Source of the DNA: Streptomyces mutomycini
Lineage (GTDB): Bacteria > Actinomycetota > Actinomycetes > Streptomycetales > Streptomycetaceae
Length of the DNA: 37,806 bases
Reading direction: 5' to 3'
Assembly: GCF_001700505.1 (NCBI RefSeq)
Contig: NZ_MAPV01000043.1
Location: forward strand, 31,371-69,176
The notes under the pieces are model-generated. The model ran no database searches. It saw nothing but the letters and a program-made list of their open reading frames with translations, and was not told the DNA's origin. Positions 7,660-14,527 of this stretch are shown here, one piece after another (within the stretch, counting starts at the first letter, position 1; the number at the start of each line of letters is the position of its first letter). The translations under genes and the position numbers were made by a program.

Positions 7660-9314
7660 GGTGCGGCCACCTCCGTCCCCGCCGTACGGCCGGCCAGCGG
7701 CAGCCGCACCGTGAACTCCGCGCCGCCACCCGCGGCCCTGCCCAGGGTCACCGTCCCTCCGTTGCGGTGGACCGCCTGCCTCACGAGTGCCAGGCCGAGG
7801 CCACGGCCCGTGCCGTGGGTCGTCCAGCCGCGCCGGAACACCTCGTCCGCGTCGGCCGGGCCGATCCCCGCACCTGTGTCCGCCACCCGCAGCAACAACT
7901 CGCCGGAATCCGTCCGCGCGGTCACCGTGACCAGAGCCCGTGTCGCGGTGCGCTGCGCGGGGACGGGCCCGCCGGCCTCGCCGGTCGCCGTCTCCGAGGC
8001 GGCGTCCGCCGCGTTGTCGATCAGATTGCCGAGGATCGTCACCAGGTCCCGCGGCGCCAGGGAGTGCGGAAGGGCCCCGTCGTCGATCAGGCTGTCCTCG
8101 GTGAGCACCAGCTCCACACCGCGCTCGTTGGCCTGCGCCGCCTTGCCGAGCAGCAGTGCGGCGAGCACCGGCTCGGCGACCGCGTCCACGACCCGGTCGG
8201 TGAGCACCTGGGCCAGCTCCAGCTCGGCCGTCGCGAAGTCCACCGCCTCCTCGACCCTTCCCAGCTCGATCAGCGACACCACGGTGTGCAGCCGGTTCGC
8301 CGCCTCGTGCGCCTGTGAGCGCAGCGCCTGGGTGAAACCGCGCTCCGAGTCGAGCTCACCCGAGAGCGCCTGCAGCTCCGTATGGTCCCGCAGCGTCACG
8401 ACCGTGCCGCGCCGCTCGCCTCCGACCACGGGGCTGGTGTTGACGACGATCACCCGGTCCGCCGTCAGGTGGACCTCGTCCACCCGCGGCTCGGACGCCA
8501 GGAGCGCCCCCGTCAGCGATGCCGGCAGCGCCAGCTCGTCGACCCGGCGCCCGACCGACCCCGGCGCCAGCCCCAGCAGCTCCCGGCCCGCGTCGTTGAT
8601 CAGGGCGACCCGGCGCTGCCCGTCCAGCATGAGCAGCCCCTCGCGCACCGCGTGCAGCGTGGCCTCGTGGTAGGTGTGCATCCGGCTCAGCTCGCCGGCG
8701 TTCATCCCGTGCGTGTGCCGCCGCAGCCGCGCGTTGATCACGTACGTCCCGAGCGCGCCGAGCGTCAGGGCGGCTCCCGCCGCCGTCCCGAGGGCGCCGA
8801 GCTGCTCCCGTACCTGGGTGGACACCCGCTCGACGGTGATGCCCGCGCTGACCAGGCCGACGATCCTGTCCCCGTCGCGCACCGGCGTGACGACGCGTAT
8901 CGAGGGGCCGAGCGTGCCGGTGTAGGTCTCCTCGAACGTCTCGCCGAGCAGGGCGCGCTCGGTGTGCCCGATGAAGCTCCGGCCGATCTGGCCGGGGTCG
9001 GGGTGGGTCCAGCGGACCCCGTCCGGATTCATGATCGTCACGAAGGCGATCCCGGTGTCCTCGCGCACCTGTTCCGCGTACGGCTGGAGTACGGCGGACG
9101 GGTCCGGGGTACGGATCGCCTCCCGCACCGACGGCGATCCGGCCATGGCGAGCGCGGCGGCCCTCACCTGGCGGGCCGCGGTCTCCTCCGCCTGGGACCG
9201 GCCGGAGGCGTACGCGAAGAAGGCGCACCCGGCCACGACCGCGGCCACGAGCAGGGCCTGCATCGCGAACAGCTGGCCGGCCAGGCTGCGGGGGAGGGTT
9301 CGGGGCAGGCGCAT
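7656..9314 (-). CDS. CitA/DcuS-type sensor histidine kinase
   Basis: A 552-residue membrane kinase that probably senses an extracellular C4-dicarboxylate and phosphorylates the downstream regulator. Layout: transmembrane helix at about 14–36; extracytoplasmic PAS-like sensor at about 40–170 with MNPDGVRWTHPDP and IVGLVSAGIT; second transmembrane helix at about 172–196; cytoplasmic PAS at about 212–310; SpoOB-like dimerisation helix with H336 in RSQAHEAANRLHTVVSLIE; and ATPase domain with N-box GNLIDNAADAA (429–439), DTGAGIG and GRGLGLAL. The ATG at 9314 gives a short positively charged N-terminus before the first helix; its ribosome binding site is weak. The gene is divergent from dctA across 154 bp and coupled by 4-nt overlap to the response regulator. 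Confidence 0.9.
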   Translation of the reverse strand: MRLPRTLPRSLAGQLFAMQALLVAAVVAGCAFFAYASGRSQAEETAARQVRAAALAMAGSPSVREAIRTPDPSAVLQPYAEQVREDTGIAFVTIMNPDGVRWTHPDPGQIGRSFIGHTERALLGETFEETYTGTLGPSIRVVTPVRDGDRIVGLVSAGITVERVSTQVREQLGALGTAAGAALTLGALGTYVINARLRRHTHGMNAGELSRMHTYHEATLHAVREGLLMLDGQRRVALINDAGRELLGLAPGSVGRRVDELALPASLTGALLASEPRVDEVHLTADRVIVVNTSPVVGGERRGTVVTLRDHTELQALSGELDSERGFTQALRSQAHEAANRLHTVVSLIELGRVEEAVDFATAELELAQVLTDRVVDAVAEPVLAALLLGKAAQANERGVELVLTEDSLIDDGALPHSLAPRDLVTILGNLIDNAADAASETATGEAGGPVPAQRTATRALVTVTARTDSGELLLRVADTGAGIGPADADEVFRRGWTTHGTGRGLGLALVRQAVHRNGGTVTLGRAAGGGAEFTVRLPLAGRTAGTEVAAP

Positions 9315-9389
9315 GGCACCCAGTCTGCCTGGCGGGGGCACCCGGCCCAAGGTGGCTGATAAGCATCTGTGAACGATATGAACGCAACG

Positions 9390-9403
9390 GTGACGGCCGT
9401 CAC
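9390..9403. promoter_or_regulatory. Crp-type palindrome between kinase gene and dctA
   Basis: GTGACGGCCGTCAC is a perfect 14-bp palindrome, 66 bp upstream of the dctA start and 76 bp upstream of the kinase start. It fits the GTG(N)6GNCAC consensus that I remember for Streptomyces Crp. Alternatively it is the operator of the local response regulator. Confidence 0.45.
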
Positions 9404-9468
9404 AGGGAAGTGAATAGTCACCGGGGCCCCCAGGGACGGGGAGCCGCCGTATACCCGAGGAGACCCCC

Positions 9469-10842
9469 GTGGCAGAGAAAGCCGCACGACGGGACCGCAC
9501 CCACTACCTCTACATCGCCGTGATCGCCGCCGTGGTGCTGGGCATCACGGTGGGTCTGGTGGTTCCGGACTTCGCCGTGGAGCTCAAGCCGATCGGCGCA
9601 GGCTTCGTCAACCTCATCAAGATGATGATCTCGCCGATCATCTTCTGCACGATCGTGCTGGGGGTCGGCTCCGTACGGAAGGCCGCCAAGGTCGGTGCCG
9701 TCGGCGGTCTGGCCCTCGGCTACTTCCTGGTGATGTCGACCGTCGCCCTGGCCATCGGCCTGGTCGTCGGCAACCTTCTGGAGCCCGGTTCCAGCCTCCA
9801 CCTCACCGACGCGGCCCGGGCCGCGGGCGAGGCGCAGGCGGGTGAAAGCGAGTCCACCGTCGACTTCCTGCTCGGCATCATCCCGACCACGATGGTGTCG
9901 GCCTTCACCGAGGGCGAGGTCCTGCAGACCCTCCTCATCGCGCTGCTCGCCGGCTTCGCGCTCCAGGCCATGGGCTCGGCGGGCGAACCGGTCCTGCGCG
10001 GCATCGGTCACATCCAGCGCCTCGTCTTCCGCATCCTCGCCATGATCATGTGGGTGGCCCCGGTCGGCGCCTTCGGTGCGATGGCGGCCGTGGTCGGTGA
10101 GACCGGCGTGGACGCGCTGAAGTCCCTCGCGATCATCATGATCGGCTTCTACGTCACCTGCGCGGTCTTCGTGTTCCTGATCCTGGGCGTGATCCTGCGC
10201 CTGGTGGCCGGGGTCAACATCTTCACCCTGCTGAAGTACCTGGGCCGCGAGTTCCTGCTGATCCTCTCCACCTCCTCCTCCGAGTCGGCCCTGCCGCGGC
10301 TGATCGCGAAGATGGAGCACATGGGTGTCAGCAAGCCCGTCGTCGGCATCACCGTGCCGACCGGCTACTCCTTCAACCTCGACGGCACCGCGATCTACCT
10401 CACGATGGCCTCGCTCTTCATCGCCAACGCGACGGGTGACCCGCTGACCATCGGCGAGCAGATCTCGCTGCTGATCTTCATGGTGATCGCGTCGAAGGGC
10501 GCGGCGGGCGTCACCGGCGCCGGTCTGGCCACCCTCGCGGGCGGTCTCCAGTCGCACCGCCCCGAACTGGTCGACGGTGTCGGCCTGATCGTCGGCATCG
10601 ACCGCTTCATGAGCGAGGCCCGCGCCCTGACGAACTTCGCGGGCAACGCCGTCGCCACGGTGCTGGTCGGCACCTGGACCAAGGAGATCGACCGGGAGCG
10701 GGTGGACCAGGTCCTCTCCGGCTCCCTCCCGTTCGACGAGAAGACGATGACGGACGACGCCCACGGCGGCGAGCCGCACGTCCCGGAGTCGCGCGACGGC
10801 GACGTCGAGGCCGACGAGAAGCCTTCGCTGGCGAAGGCGTAA
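9469..10842 (+). CDS. dctA: C4-dicarboxylate:cation symporter (DAACS family)
   Basis: A multi-pass membrane transporter, 457 residues, predicted to import succinate, fumarate and malate with protons or sodium. Hydrophobic segments run from about residue 12 to 400. Diagnostic motifs are the serine-rich hairpin SSSSESALPRLIAKMEHMG (about 265–285), PTGYSFNLDGTAIYLTMA (about 297–314) and GAAGVTGAGLATLAGG (second hairpin). The Asn-Leu-Asp-Gly context and ESALPR favour DctA over glutamate carriers of the same family. The start is a GTG with GAGGAG six bases upstream. Acidic C-terminal tail. Divergent from a CitA/CitB-like two-component system, which probably regulates it; a Crp-like palindrome lies between them. 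Confidence 0.93.
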   Translation: MAEKAARRDRTHYLYIAVIAAVVLGITVGLVVPDFAVELKPIGAGFVNLIKMMISPIIFCTIVLGVGSVRKAAKVGAVGGLALGYFLVMSTVALAIGLVVGNLLEPGSSLHLTDAARAAGEAQAGESESTVDFLLGIIPTTMVSAFTEGEVLQTLLIALLAGFALQAMGSAGEPVLRGIGHIQRLVFRILAMIMWVAPVGAFGAMAAVVGETGVDALKSLAIIMIGFYVTCAVFVFLILGVILRLVAGVNIFTLLKYLGREFLLILSTSSSESALPRLIAKMEHMGVSKPVVGITVPTGYSFNLDGTAIYLTMASLFIANATGDPLTIGEQISLLIFMVIASKGAAGVTGAGLATLAGGLQSHRPELVDGVGLIVGIDRFMSEARALTNFAGNAVATVLVGTWTKEIDRERVDQVLSGSLPFDEKTMTDDAHGGEPHVPESRDGDVEADEKPSLAKA

Positions 10843-10887
10843 GAAGGCGTAAGACGCCGGAAGGCGTAGCGATACAGACAGATGAGT

Positions 10888-10918
10888 GCGGCCGGTACGG
10901 GACTCCCGTACCGGCCGC
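10888..10918 (+). terminator. Terminator after dctA
   Basis: A perfect 13-bp stem (10888–10900 with 10906–10918) with loop GACTC, 45 bp after the dctA stop codon. The rest of the 291-bp gap to the MerR gene shows no other recognisable gene. Confidence 0.85.
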
Positions 10919-11096
10919 TCCTGTCGTGGCCCGGCCACCCACTCGTGTCCCAGGTCGCCCGTCTTTCCCTGTTCCCTGAGGAGGCCGTCAGCGTGCGCAC
11001 GAGGGCGGACGCCGGGACATGCGCCATGTCCGTCGGTGAGCTGTTCGAACCGACTGGCAGCGGTGCCGTGTCCTGCGCCCCCTGGCTCAGGGCGCC

Positions 11097-11127
11097 TTGC
11101 CTTGACGCCGACGTCAAGGATTACGGT
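11097..11127 (+). promoter_or_regulatory. MerR-type promoter with operator dyad
   Basis: A possible -35 (TTGCCT, 11097–11102) and -10 (TACGGT, 11122–11127) are separated by 19 bp, the overlong spacing typical of MerR-controlled promoters. The dyad CCTTGACG-CCGA-CGTCAAGG (11100–11119) fills the spacer. The -10 ends six bases before the ATG at 11134, so the transcript would be leaderless or nearly so. Confidence 0.55.
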
Positions 11128-11133
11128 CGCGGT

Positions 11134-11550
11134 ATGCGAATCGGGGAACTGGCCGAACGCGCCGGGACGACGACACGGACGCTGCGGTACTACGAATCAC
11201 GGGGCCTCCTTCACGCGCGCCGCGCGGAGAACGGCTATCGCACGTACGACGAGGACGACCTGCGGCAGATCCGGCAGATCCGGACCCTTCAGGACTTCGG
11301 ATTCGACCTGGAGGAGACCCGCCCCTTCGTCGACTGCCTGCGCGCCGGCCACCCGGCGGGCGACGCCTGTCCGGCGTCACTGGCCGTCTACCGGCGCAAG
11401 ATCAATGAACTGGACTCACTCATCGGCCAGTTGCAGGGGGTCCGTGCGGAGGTGGGCGCGCAACTGGCCCGCGCCGAACTGGAGGCTTCGGCCGAACTGC
11501 CCGGCGGCCCCGAACCACGGTGCGAACTGAACTGGGAGGACGAGAAATGA
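11134..11550 (+). CDS. MerR family transcriptional regulator
   Basis: A 138-residue regulator. The winged HTH (1–70) is typical: MRIGELAERAGTTTRTLRYYE, then GLLHARR, NGYRTYDEDDL and the wing-hinge ending LQDFGFDLEE. A coiled-coil dimerisation helix spans about 82–120. Cysteines at 68, 79 and 130 are candidate redox or metal ligands, although the SoxR-type CxxCxC cluster is absent. The gene overlaps the thioredoxin gene in ATGA, so it probably regulates its own operon in response to thiol stress; this is inferred from context. I chose the ATG at 11134 because it begins the conserved domain and follows a MerR-type promoter. An in-frame GTG at 10993 has a strong GAGGAGG but would add 47 unconserved residues. 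Confidence 0.9.
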   Translation: MRIGELAERAGTTTRTLRYYESRGLLHARRAENGYRTYDEDDLRQIRQIRTLQDFGFDLEETRPFVDCLRAGHPAGDACPASLAVYRRKINELDSLIGQLQGVRAEVGAQLARAELEASAELPGGPEPRCELNWEDEK

Positions 11551-11891
11551 TCCATGCGGAAGGTGTCGCCGAGGTGACGGACGCGACGTTCGACGCGGAG
11601 GTACTGGGAGCAGCTACCCCGGTGCTGGTCGAGTTCACGGCCGACTGGTGCGGCCCGTGCCGCCAGCTCGCCCCGGTGCTCGGCGCCATCGCGAAGGAAC
11701 AGGCCGGCCGTGTCAAGGTGGTGCAGATCGACGTGGACCACAACCCGGGCATCACCAGCCGTTACGCCGTGCTGTCGATGCCGACCCTGATGGTCTTCCG
11801 GGCCGGCGAGCCGGTGAAGTCGATGGTGGGCGCCCGTCCGAAGCGCCGCCTGCTCCAGGACCTTGAGGACGTGCTCCCGGCGGCGGTCTGA
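11547..11891 (+). CDS. trxA: Thioredoxin
   Basis: A small cytoplasmic disulfide reductase, 114 residues, the normal thioredoxin length. It has the active site WCGPC (C35, C38), the buried FTADWCGP context, the cis-proline P79 in SMPTLMVF and a C-terminal helix. Ribosome binding site GGAGG lies eight bases upstream, inside the end of the MerR gene, and the ATGA overlap couples the two. It would be recharged by thioredoxin reductase, which is not in this window. Streptomyces carries several thioredoxins, so the exact paralogue name is uncertain. It is convergent with the toxin gene with only 11 bp between the two stop codons and no visible terminator. Confidence 0.95.
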   Translation: MIHAEGVAEVTDATFDAEVLGAATPVLVEFTADWCGPCRQLAPVLGAIAKEQAGRVKVVQIDVDHNPGITSRYAVLSMPTLMVFRAGEPVKSMVGARPKRRLLQDLEDVLPAAV

Positions 11892-11902
11892 CGGCCGTGG
11901 GC

Positions 11903-12355
11903 TCACAGGTCGCCAGGCAGCAGCCGGAATGCCGGATGGCCGGTGAGCGGGCGCATTATCCGGAAGTGGCGGTCGGAGGTGAAGAGGTCCGCGGTCCGGA
12001 AAGCGGCGGCGAGCACCACGTTCATCGCGTCGGCCAGCCCGACCCCTCGGCCGTTGTCGGCATCCTCGTATCCCCGCATGACTGCCATGGCGCCGCGCAG
12101 GTGCGTGGTCACTTCCGGGACTTCGAAGCGCCGGGCCTCCACCTGGCCCGCGACGAAGTCGAGTGCGTTCATGGAGGCGCGGGCGCCGACCCGGGAGGTG
12201 AGCAGATAGTCCAGTTCGGTGAGGACCATCGGCGACACCACGAGATGCCCCACCGAGGCGAGCGCGTCCCTGTGCGCCGCATGGCCGGGGTCCTTGGGGG
12301 TGAACAGCCGGTACAGGGCGTTTGTGTCGGCGATCGCGACCGGGCTGTCAGTCAT
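11903..12355 (-). CDS. PIN-domain toxin, VapC-like
   Basis: A 150-residue predicted Mg2+-dependent ribonuclease, the toxin of a type II toxin–antitoxin pair. The four acidic positions of the PIN fold are present: D10 in IADTNALYRLF, E47 in VLTELDYLL, D109 in GLADAMNVV and D128 in FTSDRHF. The start ATG overlaps the antitoxin's stop by 8 nt, so the two are co-translated in the usual antitoxin-first order. Nothing is truncated and all catalytic residues are in place, so it should be active. Its RNA target cannot be predicted from sequence. The tail-to-tail position against thioredoxin suggests an insertion into an otherwise housekeeping region. Confidence 0.88.
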   Translation of the reverse strand: MTDSPVAIADTNALYRLFTPKDPGHAAHRDALASVGHLVVSPMVLTELDYLLTSRVGARASMNALDFVAGQVEARRFEVPEVTTHLRGAMAVMRGYEDADNGRGVGLADAMNVVLAAAFRTADLFTSDRHFRIMRPLTGHPAFRLLPGDL

Positions 12356-12620
12356 CGATCGCGCCCATACCCCTCAGCGTGGCGTCGATCTCGTCGTCGG
12401 TGAGTGCCGGGCCGCCGAGATCGGGAAGGTCCAGTCGGCCCATCGGGTCGGTGCGGAAGGGATAAGAGGGCCGACTCAGGCGGGACCCCCGGGGAACGAT
12501 GTCCCCTATGGGTACGCCGTCCTTGGTGATGGTCACCGTCTCGCCGGCTTGGACACGTGCCATGACCCGCGAGGTCTGTTGGTTCAGCTCGCGAAGCGGG
12601 ACTTCCCTGTTGTCGCCCAT
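12348..12620 (-). CDS. Antitoxin of the Phd/YefM type
   Basis: A 90-residue predicted antitoxin and autorepressor. The N-terminal half has the Phd/YefM signature REVPLRELNQQTSRVMARVQ followed by GETVTITKDGVPIGDIVPRG. The C-terminal third, ending DDEIDATLRGMGAIDD, is acidic and would wrap the toxin. The start ATG lacks a clear ribosome binding site, and a -10-like TACACT (minus strand, 12627–12632) ends six bases before it, compatible with a leaderless message. First gene of the two-gene toxin–antitoxin operon. Confidence 0.85.
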   Translation of the reverse strand: MGDNREVPLRELNQQTSRVMARVQAGETVTITKDGVPIGDIVPRGSRLSRPSYPFRTDPMGRLDLPDLGGPALTDDEIDATLRGMGAIDD

Positions 12621-12626
12621 GGCGTG

Positions 12627-12650
12627 AGTGTACTACTTGTTCTACGTAGT
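12627..12650. promoter_or_regulatory. Candidate toxin–antitoxin operator
   Basis: Contains the perfect palindrome CTACGTAG (12642–12649) and an ACTAC/GTAGT inverted pair (12632–12636, 12646–12650), overlapping the -10-like TACACT. This is where the antitoxin would be expected to repress its own operon. The AT content is higher than in the surroundings. Confidence 0.35.
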
Positions 12651-12962
12651 GGCCTGGTGCCGACTCCGGACCCAGGCGGCGGACGGACGGCGTCGCGGTA
12701 CGGGCGGCTGGTGCTGTCGTCGCTGCGCGGAGGGGGAAGGGCGTAGCTCGCCTCGGGTCTCGGGGGCCGGGGTTCGAGCATCGGAAGCGGGCCGGTCACT
12801 CCTTCGAGCGTACGCACAGGGCTCCGGGCCCGGCGCTTGAGCTTCGGGATTCGGGGGTCGGAGTCCGGGGGCCGGGATTCGAGCGATGTCGTTCATCCGG
12901 CTGGGAAAGAAAGGGTTTGGGAAAACCTGACCACCCTCCCTACCCCGTCACGGTCAGCAAGT
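12651..12962. other. Non-coding gap with a 19-bp direct repeat
   Basis: I see no convincing gene here. A 19-bp motif occurs twice with one mismatch (12761–12779 and 12866–12884), each ending GTTCGAGC or ATTCGAGC. A short GGTTT/AAACC hairpin lies at 12914–12927. The TTCGAG resembles a tRNA T-loop, but no acceptor or anticodon stems can be folded around either copy. Confidence 0.5.
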
Positions 12963-13046
12963 ATGACTAATCGTGACCGAGTTGCGGCGCAGAGTCGCGG
13001 ATGCCTACGGTGCCCACAACGAAACGACCCCGACGCGGTGTTGTAG
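12963..13046 (+). CDS. Possible 27-residue leader ORF upstream of the winged-helix gene
   Basis: ATG to TAG, 27 codons, with a CxxC pair (CLRC) in its second half. It has no clear Shine–Dalgarno, and its third positions are unusually AT-rich for this genome (ACT, AAT, GTT, AGT, CTA, CGA, CAA), so it is either not coding or slowly translated. Its stop codon lies exactly in the loop of the hairpin at 13026–13060, which makes a leader-peptide role worth considering. Confidence 0.25.
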   Translation: MTNRDRVAAQSRGCLRCPQRNDPDAVL

Positions 13047-13094
13047 CACCGGCCGGGGTCTCACCCCAAGATCGATACCCTAGAAAGACGATCT
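13026..13094 (+). promoter_or_regulatory. Putative attenuator: competing hairpins before the winged-helix gene
   Basis: Hairpin 1 has GACCCCG (13026–13032) with CGGGGTC (13054–13060) as outer stem and CGGTG/CACCG inside, with a 6-nt loop. Hairpin 2 has GGGGT (13055–13059) with ACCCC (13063–13067) around a CTC loop and uses the same bases as the right arm of hairpin 1, so the two exclude each other. Hairpin 3, AGATCG (13069–13074) with CGATCT (13089–13094), ends one base before the GTG start and encloses the purine-rich ribosome binding stretch. Confidence 0.35.
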
Positions 13095-13095
13095 C

Positions 13096-14094
13096 GTGGC
13101 TATCCAGCACCCTAGCTCCGCCCCGTGCGCCCCCGCACCCTCGCGCCCGTACCGCCAGGCACGCGCCGGCTACGGCAAGCGCTCCGTACCCGATCAACCC
13201 CTCGCCCAGCCAGCCGACTTCGCGCTTCTTCCCGAGCGTGAGCGGTACGTCGCCGGGTACGTCGACCACCTTCCCGACGGTGCGGCGATGGACATCAAGT
13301 CGCTGGCCAAGGACCTCCCGCTGTACGGGCAGATGGCCATCGGCACCGCCCTGCGCACGCTCGCCGTCGCCGGTCACCTCCGCCACGTACGCTGCCGTGT
13401 CGAAACCCTCGGCCAGAGCCGCTGGGTGACGCGCACCTACTGGTCCCGCACCGCCCACGACAACGAGTGGTGGACCACGCACCTTGCGGGCGAGGCGTCC
13501 GGGCGAGAGGGCGCACCCCTCCAGAAGGCGAGCGAGCCGCCGGCCTGGGCCCCCGCTCCCCAGGAAGCCGTCTGCGCGCCCGCCGTACCGCAGCAGCGAA
13601 CGACGTCCGCCCCGGCCCCCGACGCCGCCCCCTCGGCCGCGTACGTCGCCCTGGCCCGCCTGGGCCGCACCGATCCCCGCCTGGCCCTCTCCGCCGAGGA
13701 CTGCGCGGTGCCGGAGCGGCTCGCCGGGGAGTGGTTCGCACGCGGCGTGGACGCCGACTACCTCACCCAGGCCCTGACGTCCGGCCTCCCCGCGCAGGTC
13801 GGCTCGCCCGTCGGATTCGTACGCCGTCGCCTCACCGACAAGCTCCCACCCCGGCTCCCGGAGGCTTCTGCTCCCGCCGGACCTGACGCCCCCGCGCGGC
13901 GTCTCCTGGTGGAGTGCTCCGAATGCGGCCGGCCCGGCCCGGCCGACGCGTTCCCGGACGGCCTCTGCCGCCCCTGCCGTGCGGCGGTCCGGGAGGGGGC
14001 CGGAGCCCCCGGGCCCGCAGAGTCCGAACTGCCCGGCGCGCGCGACATCCACGCGCTGGTGGGCAGCATGCGCAACCTGATGCGGGCACCCTGA
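13096..14094 (+). CDS. Winged-helix protein with C-terminal zinc ribbon (MarR-like)
   Basis: A 332-residue predicted DNA- or RNA-binding protein of unknown function. Residues about 42–120 look like a winged helix: LLPERERYVAGYVDHLP, MDIKSLAKDLPLYG, MAIGTALRTLAVAGHLRHV as recognition region, then a wing with RWVTRTYWS. A Pro/Ala-rich linker (about 130–180) follows, then a helical segment (180–250) ending FVRRRLTDKLPPRLP. A zinc ribbon has C274, C277, C291 and C294. I recognise the family as common in Streptomyces, usually annotated MarR or HTH protein, but know no defined role. Start is GTG with only a weak AAAGA upstream, inside a possible translational control hairpin. It is transcribed alone. 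Confidence 0.75.
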   Translation: MAIQHPSSAPCAPAPSRPYRQARAGYGKRSVPDQPLAQPADFALLPERERYVAGYVDHLPDGAAMDIKSLAKDLPLYGQMAIGTALRTLAVAGHLRHVRCRVETLGQSRWVTRTYWSRTAHDNEWWTTHLAGEASGREGAPLQKASEPPAWAPAPQEAVCAPAVPQQRTTSAPAPDAAPSAAYVALARLGRTDPRLALSAEDCAVPERLAGEWFARGVDADYLTQALTSGLPAQVGSPVGFVRRRLTDKLPPRLPEASAPAGPDAPARRLLVECSECGRPGPADAFPDGLCRPCRAAVREGAGAPGPAESELPGARDIHALVGSMRNLMRAP

Positions 14095-14176
14095 GGGATG
14101 CCGGGCTGGTGGACTCGGACACGGGTTCGTACGATCAGGTTCGACGACTCGGTCCACCGTGACAGCAGGGGGCGAA

Positions 14177-14518
14177 ATGCGGGAGAGCGCCCACTGGCTC
14201 ATCAACTGGCATGCCGCACACCAGGACGGGCTCCGCGCTCGCGGAATCGGCGCCGTGGTGAACCGGCCGCATCGTGGGACACCGACCCGGGGGCGTCCGA
14301 AAGCCACGGCGGTGAGCCTCACCCTGGAATCAGGCGAGCGCCTGGGGCACGTGTTCGTCTGGGAATCGGGAAGTGCCTCGCTCCTCTTCATCGACTCCCG
14401 CAGCGAGTACATGTGGCAGGACGAACAGGAGCTGAGCTCCGAGGGCGATCTGCCTCGGGTCCTGGCGCCGCTCATCGAGCTCGTCGAAGGTCTGCAGGGC
14501 TCCGCATCCCGCGGGTGA
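14177..14518 (+). CDS. Small orphan protein, immunity-protein-like
   Basis: A 113-residue cytoplasmic protein without signal peptide or membrane segment. It starts with a helix rich in Trp and His (SAHWLINWHAAHQ). A beta-rich core follows, with TAVSLTLESGERLGHVFVWESGSASLLFIDS, and then an acidic helical C-terminus. The size, acidity and strand–strand–helix pattern resemble single-domain immunity proteins of polymorphic toxins, but I cannot place it in a family and no toxin gene is adjacent. The start ATG at 14177 has AGGGGGC six bases upstream; the GTG at 14159 lacks a ribosome binding site. It is convergent with glgB across a shared terminator. Confidence 0.6.
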   Translation: MRESAHWLINWHAAHQDGLRARGIGAVVNRPHRGTPTRGRPKATAVSLTLESGERLGHVFVWESGSASLLFIDSRSEYMWQDEQELSSEGDLPRVLAPLIELVEGLQGSASRG

Positions 14519-14527
14519 GCCGTGAAG

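Noticed and set aside
9418..10938. 506-codon minus-strand frame over dctA
   Set aside because: Antisense shadow of dctA; Asp/His/Arg-rich repeats typical of reverse-frame Streptomyces DNA.
10993..11133. Upstream GTG start for the MerR gene with a strong GAGGAGG
   Set aside because: The added 47 residues are unlike MerR proteins and the DNA contains the MerR-type promoter and operator, although the ribosome binding site keeps this open.
12761..12884. Possible tRNA gene or tRNA-derived attachment site
   Set aside because: Only the GTTCGAGC part resembles a T-loop; no acceptor, D or anticodon stems can be formed.
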